A DNA stretch of 64,000 bases, taken from NCBI GenBank assembly GCA_020831805.1, contig JAFIFX010000006.1, positions 1 to 64,000 on the forward strand, given 5' to 3'. The DNA comes from Planctomycetota bacterium (GTDB lineage Bacteria; Planctomycetota; Phycisphaerae; Phycisphaerales; UBA1924). Below, in pieces: positions 40,833-47,300 of this stretch. The notes under the pieces are model-generated. The model saw only the letters and a list, made by a program, of their open reading frames with translations, did no database searches and was not told the origin of the DNA. How positions within the stretch are numbered: the stretch's first letter is position 1; each line of letters begins with the position of its first letter. A program made the translations under genes and the position numbers.

Positions 40833-42713
40833 TCAGCCCCCTGTCGACCTCACCGCGCCGCGGTAGTCGCCAAGCGAAACAGCGCCATCCATGTAGACCC
40901 GCCAGCCGATGCCGAGGTGGTTCGCCGCCATTTCAGCCTGTTCCACGACCGGCTCTTCGCGCCCCCCAAGGAAGCCCGCCAGAACGGGGGCGGCGTTTGG
41001 CGATGCGAACAGATACCACGCGGTGGCGCTGTTGCCGCCGAAGGTGCTGTTGGACAGCCGCGGCTCCACCTCCAGTTCGGCAATCCCGCTCATCGGGTTG
41101 CCGGTCGGCCCGCCCGCCGCGTTGCGAACCTCGGTAGATGCGAGAATCGAACGGCCCTTTGCCTCCAGTTCGGGCGGAACCACCAGCGCCGCGGGCTGCA
41201 GGCTGATCGGTCGGCCAAAGGGGTTGGTCTGCCGGCGCATCTTGGAAACCGCATCGGCCAGTGAATCGACGCTCAGCCCCGAATCCCCGCCGGTCAGCAG
41301 GTTGCCGTTGCCCGAGGAGAAGTAGGCCGATCCGGCCTGCAGGATCAGTTCCCACAGATCGTCGGAGAATGTTTCGCTTGCGCTGATTGCCATCTCGCGC
41401 GGCAGGTTCGCCAGGATGGAGAGATCATCGTTCACGATGTCTTGGCGGGAAATGCCAACGATCGCACCCTTGGTCTTCAGGCGCATCTTGCCCACGACCT
41501 GTTCGCCCAGTTGCAAGTGTGCGATTTCACCCGTCGGCGAAACCTCGTTCAACCGGGTATTCCGCGCCTCCAGCCGCAACGCGGTTTGCTCGCGAAAGTC
41601 GTTCAGCGGCACACGCTGCGCAAACTTCCGCCATGTGGCCGGGGTCTGCTGGTACGCATCCATCGCACGCTTGGAAATGCTTTCCCCCAGCGCCACGGGC
41701 AGGCTGGTCGTGGAGAACGCCGCGCGAACCGTCGCCTCGCGCCCGCCATGCCCGCCACCTCGGCCCTCGATCTGCAGTGCGTAGCACGCAAGTTCGTACA
41801 GCCCGCCCACGCGGGATTTCATTGCGGCTTCGACGGCATCGCCCCCAATGTGCTTGGCCGCAATCTCATGCTCGCCCGTAGCAACCAGCGCCGCGGCCAC
41901 CAGCAGATCCTTCGGCGATCCGTACTCCGATGCGCCCGCACTGTGCCCCGGGGTGTGACGGCCGCGGGCGAAGCGAAGCCGATCCAGCGCCGCCGCGTTG
42001 ACCAGCCGGCAGGTCGCGTCAACGCCGAGGTTGGATTCGATCGCCGTAGACCGAATCGCGTCGGCCTGCGCAGAACCGATCTGCTCTCGGTTGCTGGCGA
42101 TGATCGCATCGATTTCCTCAACCCGCGTCCGCTCGGTTCCCAAGTCATCACTCAAATTTTCTGCCATTTCCACCTTTCCGCCGCGAGCCTTGATCGCGGT
42201 CCTTGCGTTCCTGTCTGCTCCCACGGCCACCACCGATGTTTCGCGGAGCGTCCACTTCCGCGCGATGTAAACTGGCCCACCATGATCCCGCCCATTCACG
42301 CGCACGGATTCTCCGTCGCGGACGAACTGCAGCTCGGAATCCTGCCCCGCCTCCAGCCCCACGCTTGCCTGAATCGAAACGCCGGCGTTCGCAAGCCCGA
42401 GGAGGTGTTGCGTGGCCGCCGTTCGCACGAGCCGTGCATTTACATACAGCTCGCGCCCGTCTACCGCCACGGGTTCACCCTGTCCAAGCAGGCCGTCGAT
42501 GCTGTTCCTGTGATCCGCCAGAATCGGGATGCTTTTGGGCAAATCGATGCTCGCCAGATCGATCACGAGGGGGTATGCCCTGCCCACGCGCATCGGCCCG
42601 CCCGTGTACGCCAGGATCTTGGCTGTCGCGGGCTTGTTGCTTTCGTTCTCTGCCGCGCGGATCTCGATGTCCGCGTGCAGCGAAATCGCTTCTGCCGTGT
42701 TGGTGCTGCTCAA
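40833..42713 (-). CDS. Prohead protease-major capsid protein fusion
   Basis: A 626-residue two-part phage head protein. The first about 165 residues are a prohead (S78-like) protease: 'AKILAYTGGPMRVGRAYPLVID', 'SIPILADHRNSIDGLLG' with candidate catalytic H68, and 'GVSIQASVGLEAG' with the candidate Ser. A delta/scaffold-like helical linker (about 185-330) follows. The C-terminal about 290 residues are a HK97-fold capsid of the Mu-like type ('LVVPPELEAKGRSILASTEVRNA', 'AWYLFASPNAAPVLAGFLGGREEPVVEQ', 'GIGWRVYMDGAVSLGDYRGAV'). Protease and capsid in one chain are known for some Mu-like phages. It starts at TTG 42713, overlapping the upstream gene's stop (TTGA). No portal or terminase neighbours. 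Confidence 0.9.
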   Translation of the reverse strand: MSSTNTAEAISLHADIEIRAAENESNKPATAKILAYTGGPMRVGRAYPLVIDLASIDLPKSIPILADHRNSIDGLLGQGEPVAVDGRELYVNARLVRTAATQHLLGLANAGVSIQASVGLEAGQDSELQFVRDGESVRVNGRDHGGPVYIARKWTLRETSVVAVGADRNARTAIKARGGKVEMAENLSDDLGTERTRVEEIDAIIASNREQIGSAQADAIRSTAIESNLGVDATCRLVNAAALDRLRFARGRHTPGHSAGASEYGSPKDLLVAAALVATGEHEIAAKHIGGDAVEAAMKSRVGGLYELACYALQIEGRGGGHGGREATVRAAFSTTSLPVALGESISKRAMDAYQQTPATWRKFAQRVPLNDFREQTALRLEARNTRLNEVSPTGEIAHLQLGEQVVGKMRLKTKGAIVGISRQDIVNDDLSILANLPREMAISASETFSDDLWELILQAGSAYFSSGNGNLLTGGDSGLSVDSLADAVSKMRRQTNPFGRPISLQPAALVVPPELEAKGRSILASTEVRNAAGGPTGNPMSGIAELEVEPRLSNSTFGGNSATAWYLFASPNAAPVLAGFLGGREEPVVEQAEMAANHLGIGWRVYMDGAVSLGDYRGAVRSTGG

Positions 42714-43216
42714 GCTTCACCGCCGTTGTGGTGGCGGCGTTCCCAGCGCGTCCCCTTGCCTTCGGGAAGGGGCCATCCCGGCTTGATTTCCTCGCCGGGG
42801 AGAACGATCTGCTTGCGGCCCCCGTTCATTCCGAACCGCGCCCGGCCCGCGCCCTCATCCAGACTGCCCGCCTCGAAATCAACAGCGTCGATGAAGTGCC
42901 GCCACAGCTCGAAAACGCCGTCGGGCTTTAGGATTGAGACCTGAAACGGATCAACCCCTGACTCGATCATGCGGTGCCGTAGCCCATCGGCGACGAGCGA
43001 CCACAGCACGCCCCCGTATCGCGCGCCCGCCTCGTCTCTTTCAGTATCCATCCCCGCCTTTGCGTTGCTGATGGCGTACAGAAAGTCATGGGGGCCGGTG
43101 ATGGCCGCCCGCAGGATTTCGGATCTTGAGCAGCCGAACATCGAACCGAGTTTTTCTAGCATCTCGGATTCGTACCTCGAAATGCGCAGCCTGAAGCTTT
43201 CGGTCTTCTGACTCAA
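42710..43216 (-). CDS. Ribbon-helix-helix-like protein upstream of the capsid gene
   Basis: A 168-residue protein starting at TTG 43216, chosen because AAAGGAGG sits 8 nt upstream; the longer frame to 43288 lacks this. The N-terminus 'ESFRLRISRYESEMLEKLGSMFGCSRSEILRAAI' has the strand-helix-helix pattern of RHH DNA-binding proteins. The remaining 120 residues are of unknown fold ('GGVLWSLVADGLRHRMIESG'). It is translationally coupled to the capsid gene, so it could be a regulator of head expression or a DNA-binding packaging factor; both are inference. Confidence 0.65.
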   Translation of the reverse strand: MSQKTESFRLRISRYESEMLEKLGSMFGCSRSEILRAAITGPHDFLYAISNAKAGMDTERDEAGARYGGVLWSLVADGLRHRMIESGVDPFQVSILKPDGVFELWRHFIDAVDFEAGSLDEGAGRARFGMNGGRKQIVLPGEEIKPGWPLPEGKGTRWERRHHNGGEA

Positions 43217-43462
43217 AAAATCGCCTCCTTTGTGTGACTGGCAGCCGACAGCACGCCGATTGCCGGACCACGATTGTTGCACTTGCATGGACTACTGCCG
43301 CCGGCATGCCTATAGCACGCCATGTTGCTACAAGCTTACCAAAATCTCAGTGCTGATCCGCACCGAAGACGAGGATGTCCAGCCGCAAGGCCCCCTGAGG
43401 CGCTGTCAGGGTGGTTGAGGGCTCTCAAATTGGTTATTTTTACCCCCGCCCCGGCTGCCGCT

Positions 43463-43969
43463 TCACGCCCCGCTAGCCCATTTATGGCCCTGCAGACCAA
43501 GTGCCTCGTCGCCAGTGACAACCCAAAGGCCGGGCAGCCCCTTGTCGCGCCCGTCCACGAGACGCGGCGCGTGGGGATGAGGGTCTCGCGCCCAAGCCCG
43601 GTGCTCGTTGTGGAAGGCCTCCACAAACGCCGGCCACAGGTGGTCGATTATCTCGTTGTCCGACAGATCGACCTGCAGTTCAGAGACGCCCTGACGATGC
43701 ATGATGCATCGCAGGCCAGTGGCGAACACCGAACGGAATGCCTCGTCCGGGCTCTTGACCTCGATTCGCCGACCCTTGGTCGCGAGGGCGTCCATCGCCG
43801 TCAGCCAGCGGTACGCCTGCTGAACGGCCTGCCGCATGTCAACATCGATCGGCAAGAACGCCTTCGCGCAGGCCGCGCGGCTCGTCCCCCCGTTCGGGTA
43901 CATCTCCGCGATTTCATCGAGGTTGCGGAGTTCGCCCGGGGTACATCTGATCGCGAGTACATTGGTCAC
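43463..43969 (-). CDS. Second RHH-like unknown protein of the capsid operon
   Basis: A 168-residue protein starting at GTG 43969 with AAAGGA 8 nt upstream. The beginning ('NVLAIRCTPGELRNLDEIAEMYPNGGTSRAACAKAFL') again reads as strand-helix-helix, like the neighbouring RHH-like protein of the same length, so the two may be distant paralogues. The rest ('IEVKSPDEAFRSVFATGLRCIMHRQGVSELQVDL') is unknown. A plus-strand frame across the same DNA (43322-43996) is a shadow. Separated from the next gene by 246 nt holding no other gene. Confidence 0.6.
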   Translation of the reverse strand: MTNVLAIRCTPGELRNLDEIAEMYPNGGTSRAACAKAFLPIDVDMRQAVQQAYRWLTAMDALATKGRRIEVKSPDEAFRSVFATGLRCIMHRQGVSELQVDLSDNEIIDHLWPAFVEAFHNEHRAWARDPHPHAPRLVDGRDKGLPGLWVVTGDEALGLQGHKWASGA

Positions 43970-44222
43970 TTGCTGGTCCTTTCGTTTAACAGTTGATCGA
44001 TGGAGTTACGGTTCTGGCTCAAATGTAACCAAACTCTTCCGTCAGTTCGAGCGCGGCTGGCGAGAGGCGCACAGAAGCCCCCCTCTTGCCCGGGCAAAAA
44101 TGCCCATACAGTCGTAATAAAAAACAAAGCCTGAACCACCCTGCGGCTGGTGCGGCGGCCGTACCCCCCGCCTCGCGCGCGTTTGATAGTACCTAACCCG
44201 GGGGGGTGTCTTGCCGTACCGC

Positions 44223-44549
44223 TTACGGTTCGCCAACCCAATGGCGGCGCACCATCGCAGCGTGCTGGCGGCGCAGCAGATCAAGGTGGGCGGGAATCGG
44301 GCGAAGGGTGACCATCGAGGGGTCAACCACCGCGATGCGTCCGTCTGCCAGCCGAACCCGCCATAGGCTGGTCGGCGCGCCTCCGATCCACGCCGGCGTG
44401 ATGACATCCAGCGGGCCAATCACGCTGGCTCGTCTCTGTGGATCGACCAGTACGGCGCGGACGAAGACGCGTCCGCCGGGCGTCATCGCGTGCCCATCCC
44501 CCGTGACCCCGCGGGGCCGTTTCCCGAGCTGGTCGGGGCGCATCGCCAT
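44223..44549 (-). CDS. Small unknown protein at the right end of the element
   Basis: Up to 108 residues; if transcription starts at the promoter at 44556-44584, the start may instead be the ATG at 44486 (87 residues, 'MTPGGRVFVRAVLVDPQRR'). The core looks like a small beta-barrel ('TSLWRVRLADGRIAVVDPSMVTLRP') followed by a helix 'HLDLLRRQHAAMVRRHW', reminiscent of head-tail or KOW/SH3-like small proteins but without a clear family. It is the first gene of the leftward capsid operon. Confidence 0.5.
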   Translation of the reverse strand: MAMRPDQLGKRPRGVTGDGHAMTPGGRVFVRAVLVDPQRRASVIGPLDVITPAWIGGAPTSLWRVRLADGRIAVVDPSMVTLRPIPAHLDLLRRQHAAMVRRHWVGEP

Positions 44550-44555
44550 GCACCA

Positions 44556-44584
44556 CTATACCGTACATATTCCGTATATCCAAC
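44556..44584 (-). promoter_or_regulatory. Candidate sigma70-type promoter for the leftward capsid operon
   Basis: On the minus strand TTGGAT, 17-nt spacer, TATAGT, in an A+T-rich patch. The predicted start of transcription is about 44549-44550, coinciding with the first ATG of the small unknown gene, so either that mRNA is leaderless or the ATG at 44486 is used. Confidence 0.45.
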
Positions 44585-44659
44585 AGGGGCCGAACATCGC
44601 GCGAAGGGGGCCAGCCGGGGGGGATCCCCCCGTCGGTGTGGGCAGCCCACTATCTTGTT

Positions 44660-44809
44660 TATTTACTTACTTGCAGGGGGGTATGGGGGTACGGGAAGCG
44701 TGGCGGAAGGGGGAAGGAGAAGGAGGGTGTGTAAATAATGTAAATAATACATATATATCTCTCTTCTCCCATTCTCGGCCCGTCACGCCCCCTTCTAGCC
44801 TCTATTTAC
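44660..44809. repeat. Four GTAAATA words, iteron- or operator-like
   Basis: TATTTAC at 44660-44666, GTAAATA at 44731-44737 and 44740-44746 (9-nt period), and TATTTAC at 44803-44809. The outer two are in reverse orientation and both continue into CTTGCRGG. The arrangement is symmetrical around the central direct pair. Confidence 0.6.
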
Positions 44810-45039
44810 TTGCGGGCCGCTGGGGGAAGAATGGCATTAATCGGCACGCTGAACCCCGCCGCGGAACCGCGATGGCCCGTGCCTGCCGCCCGCGAATACG
44901 CCCGAAGAATCCCACGCGCATTCATGCGCGCAAATGCCCCGAAATCTGCTAGTATCAGTCCGTTGCAGAATGGCCCCGTATGGCCGTTCTTTCGCCAAAT
45001 ACGCCGATCAGGCGTCGGGGGTTCGCCGGCTGCAGGGCG

Positions 45040-45083
45040 TTCCCAAGCTGAATGTCGTCGGTTCGATCCCGATCACCCGCTTT
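45040..45083 (+). repeat. attR: 44-bp tRNA-Gly 3' repeat
   Basis: Perfect 44-nt copy of the tRNA-Gly 3' portion at 35831-35874; the preceding base (G at 45039 versus C at 35830) and the following base (C at 45084 versus G at 35875) differ, which defines the repeat. The chromosome resumes to the right. Confidence 0.93.
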
Positions 45084-45564
45084 CCATCCTTCAGTGATTT
45101 TGGCCGCGCCGGGGAGCCATCTTGCCCGCTCATGCCCTGCCCGCTGGCGGCGGCTTGGATTGGTCCGGCATGCGACTGGCGGCCGGGGTCCCGCTCCAGG
45201 CTTTATGACATTGGTTCTCTGAAGATACTCGCCGGGTTCGCAGTGGATTTCGTGCCACCGCATGAGCCCCGGCCGCCGGGGTTCGCGCGGTGGAAACGGG
45301 TGCGGCCTGAGATGGATTCACGGCCTGAGCGGGATTCCACCGCTCGTCTCTCGGGCTGATGTGATGCCGTGCGGAGTCGAAGACGAGATCACATCTCAAG
45401 GAACCCCCTGTTTAGGGTGTTTCGCAGAAGACAGCAAGATAAGGGTTGTGACCCATCGGCAGAAACGGTACCCTGATTTCGGCCAGGTGAGATTGCTCGC
45501 CCGGCCCGTTCCACCTGTCTGTCGTCGAAGAGAGAGAACAACACGAGAAGAAGGAGAGCAGAAC
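45084..45564. other. Gene-free spacer right of the element
   Basis: About 480 nt between attR and the PEP-CTERM-like gene. No convincing gene on either strand. The last 60 nt include the GAAGAAGGAG ribosome-binding site of the next gene. Confidence 0.5.
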
Positions 45565-46194
45565 ATGCACATGTCAATCGCACTTCTGGGCCTGGCTGTC
45601 ATTGCGGCTCCCGCCGCCATCACGCAGGCGCAATCGCTGACCACCAACGCGCCCACCGCAGGCCTGGCAGGAAACCCGACTTCGGGAATCTTCCTTGATC
45701 TGACTGCTGATGCCGCGGGGCCGGGGCTCTTCGTCACCCAGTTCGACATGAGCATCTGGTCCGGCGATGGAACCCACACCTTCGAACTGTGGACGAAGCC
45801 CGGCACCTATGTCGGCTTCGATGGCAACCCAGGCCCCTGGACCCTGCACGACAGTTTCACTGTGAATGGGGTCGCTGATCCCGTCAACAACCCCATCAGT
45901 TTCGTCCTGAACAATCCCCTGGCCCTGATGGCCGGCGAGACCCAGGGCGTCTACCTCGTCATGCTCAGCGGCGGCGTGCGCTACACCAGTGGCAGCCCGC
46001 AGACATTCTTCAGCAATGACGATCTCTCGCTCTTTTCCGACCTTGGCCAGAGCGGTACGGGGCCCTTTGTCGGGAACAACTTCACCCCGCGCGCCTTCGC
46101 CGGCACGGTGTACTACACGCCGATTCCCGCCCCGGCGACCGCCGGGCTCTTCGCCTTGGCCGCCGGCCTCATCCAGCGGCGCCGCGCCAGGTAA
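45565..46194 (+). CDS. Secreted protein with PEP-CTERM-like sorting tail
   Basis: A 209-residue protein; ATG 45565 preceded by GAAGGAG. It has a signal peptide ('IALLGLAVIAAPAAITQAQ'), a beta-rich domain with 'LFVTQFDMSIWSGDGTHTFELWTKPGTY' of a type seen in planctomycete surface proteins, and a C-terminal 'IPAPATAGLFALAAGLI' followed by 'QRRRAR', the exosortase-type tail with PAP for PEP. Similar in tail to the protein at 11457-12158 though the main domains differ. An inverted repeat follows downstream. Confidence 0.85.
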   Translation: MHMSIALLGLAVIAAPAAITQAQSLTTNAPTAGLAGNPTSGIFLDLTADAAGPGLFVTQFDMSIWSGDGTHTFELWTKPGTYVGFDGNPGPWTLHDSFTVNGVADPVNNPISFVLNNPLALMAGETQGVYLVMLSGGVRYTSGSPQTFFSNDDLSLFSDLGQSGTGPFVGNNFTPRAFAGTVYYTPIPAPATAGLFALAAGLIQRRRAR

Positions 46195-46623
46195 TCTCTG
46201 AAGTGGCGCCGCGGTCGTGTGGCTGCGCACGCACCGAGGAGATTGTTCACCGCCGTTCAAAGCGGCTGGTCTGTCCTCCGGGTGGACCAGCTGCTTTGCT
46301 GCGCGAACCCTGCAACGAACGCTTCATACACAGCCCCTTCGCCCACACCACACGGTGATGACGCGACGGGCCGGAGAGCCAACTCGAGGCACACCGGCTC
46401 GGTCGAAACGCTCAGCCGTCCCCACCGATGGCAGAGATGGAATGCCCGATCGGTCTGGGAACCCGTGAAGCGGGTTATCGGTTCGCTCGCGGCATCTGCG
46501 TATCGCCGGTTTGACTCTGGTCACCCGCCTTGAGTCCCTTGCTGTTTGGTTTTCAGCTTGCTCTTTCTCTTCTTCCATGGCGACCAGCCCCCGTAATTCC
46601 GGGTGCGGGGCAGCGTTTGGGAG
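46195..46623. other. Spacer upstream of ECF sigma 2
   Basis: About 430 nt with no gene apart from the hairpin at 46261-46295 and another short one at 46460-46476 (AACCCG...CGGGTT). The 46470-46528 stretch has faint tRNA-like ends but no anticodon arm. The promoter of sigma 2 lies just to the right. Confidence 0.5.
46261..46295 (+). terminator. Hairpin after the PEP-CTERM-like gene
   Basis: 11-bp stem AGCGGCTGGTC / GACCAGCTGCT (one G:T pair) with a 13-nt loop, 66 nt after the stop codon; followed by TTGCTGCG, a weak T-tract. Confidence 0.5.
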
Positions 46624-46652
46624 TTGAATGGACACGCCTGATCAGGTAATCT
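46624..46652 (+). promoter_or_regulatory. Promoter of ECF sigma 2 and kinase 2
   Basis: TTGAAT, exactly 17 nt, TAATCT, resembling a housekeeping promoter. The ATG of sigma 2 is 6 nt after the -10, at the expected transcription start, and there is no Shine-Dalgarno, so a leaderless transcript is predicted. GGTAATCT is shared with the sigma 1 upstream region. Confidence 0.6.
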
Positions 46653-46658
46653 CCCGTT

Positions 46659-47300
46659 ATGGTTGGCCCGGGGGAGGACATCACGGGGATTGTGCGGCAG
46701 CTGGGCGCCGAAGATGCCCAAACCAGCACGGACGCCCATGCCCTGCTCTGCGACGAAATCCGCAGGCTGGTCAAGCCGGCCCTGCAGGGCGAGTCGCCGG
46801 AGCATCGGCTAAAAACCACGGATGTGGTTCACCACGCCTTTGAGCGGCTGTTCCTGCGGCCTCGGGCGGACGGAAGGCGGCCCGAATGGCCGGACCGGCT
46901 CGCGTTCTACGGAGCGGCAGCCAAGACGATCCGGGACATCTTGGTCGACGAGGCACGGCGCAGACTGGCCCTGAAGCGAGGCGGCGGACGCCGGACCATC
47001 CCGCTCGAGGCGGTCGGGGATCCGTTCTGCATGCCGCCTCTGATGGCCATCGAGCTGCGCGGCGAACTCGAACGGCTCTCGCAGCTCAACGAGCGGGCGG
47101 CCAGAGTGGTCGAGCTGAAGTTCTTCGCGGGCCTTTCGATCGAGGACATCGCCGAGATGATGGATGTCTCGGCGTCCACCATCCGCCGCGATTGGGACAT
47201 GGCCAGGCTCTGGCTCTATGAGCGTTTGAACGGAACGGACGGGCAAGCCGCTGATCCCCGGGGAACAGACAGCACCGAACGGAATGGGAACGGGGCGTGA
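46659..47300 (+). CDS. ECF-type sigma factor (PF07638-like), sigma 2
   Basis: A 213-residue sigma factor of the same class as sigma 1. Region 2: 'KTTDVVHHAFERLFLRP' and 'RLAFYGAAAKTIRDILVDEARRRLALKRGGG'. Region 4: 'RAARVVELKFFAGLSIEDIAEMMDVSASTIRRDWDMARLWLYERL'. A 30-residue polar tail follows. Its stop overlaps the start of kinase 2 (GTGA), so the two proteins are made together, consistent with a kinase-controlled sigma factor. Confidence 0.92.
   Translation: MVGPGEDITGIVRQLGAEDAQTSTDAHALLCDEIRRLVKPALQGESPEHRLKTTDVVHHAFERLFLRPRADGRRPEWPDRLAFYGAAAKTIRDILVDEARRRLALKRGGGRRTIPLEAVGDPFCMPPLMAIELRGELERLSQLNERAARVVELKFFAGLSIEDIAEMMDVSASTIRRDWDMARLWLYERLNGTDGQAADPRGTDSTERNGNGA

Larger units (their letters stand above)
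44550..45039. other. A+T-rich non-coding right end of the element
   Basis: About 490 nt without a convincing gene. It contains the candidate promoter above, four copies of the GTAAATA word (44660-44809) and a strongly purine-skewed stretch (44680-44730). A cis-acting region such as an origin, regulator binding sites or a packaging site is plausible. Confidence 0.5.
35831..45083. mobile_element. tRNA-Gly-integrated capsid-encoding mobile element (about 9.2 kb)
   Basis: Bounded by the 44-bp direct repeats attL and attR. Contents in order: tyrosine integrase (+), a tiny ORF and two A+T-rich small genes (+), prim-pol/DUF3987 replication protein (-), protease-capsid fusion (-), two ribbon-helix-helix-like proteins (-), one small unknown protein (-) and an A+T-rich region with repeated GTAAATA words. 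Integration, replication and capsid modules are present. No terminase, portal, tail or lysis gene was recognised, so it cannot be an ordinary autonomous tailed prophage; it looks like a phage satellite or an encapsulating plasmid-like element. The boundaries are seen directly; the mode of life is inference. Confidence 0.9.

Noticed and set aside
43322..43996. Plus-strand 224-residue ORF across the second RHH-like gene
   Set aside because: The minus-strand frame has a good ribosome-binding site and protein-like composition; the plus-strand frame has neither.
44955..45263. Minus-strand ORF containing the peptide GDRDRTDDIQLGN
   Set aside because: This is the well-known artefact of translating a tRNA 3' end antisense; it overlaps attR and is not a gene.
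46470..46528. tRNA-like stretch with GCGGGTT and CACCCGC ends and a T-arm-like TTTGACT loop
   Set aside because: It lacks an anticodon arm and is too short; the 5' part is better explained as a small hairpin. At most a decayed remnant.
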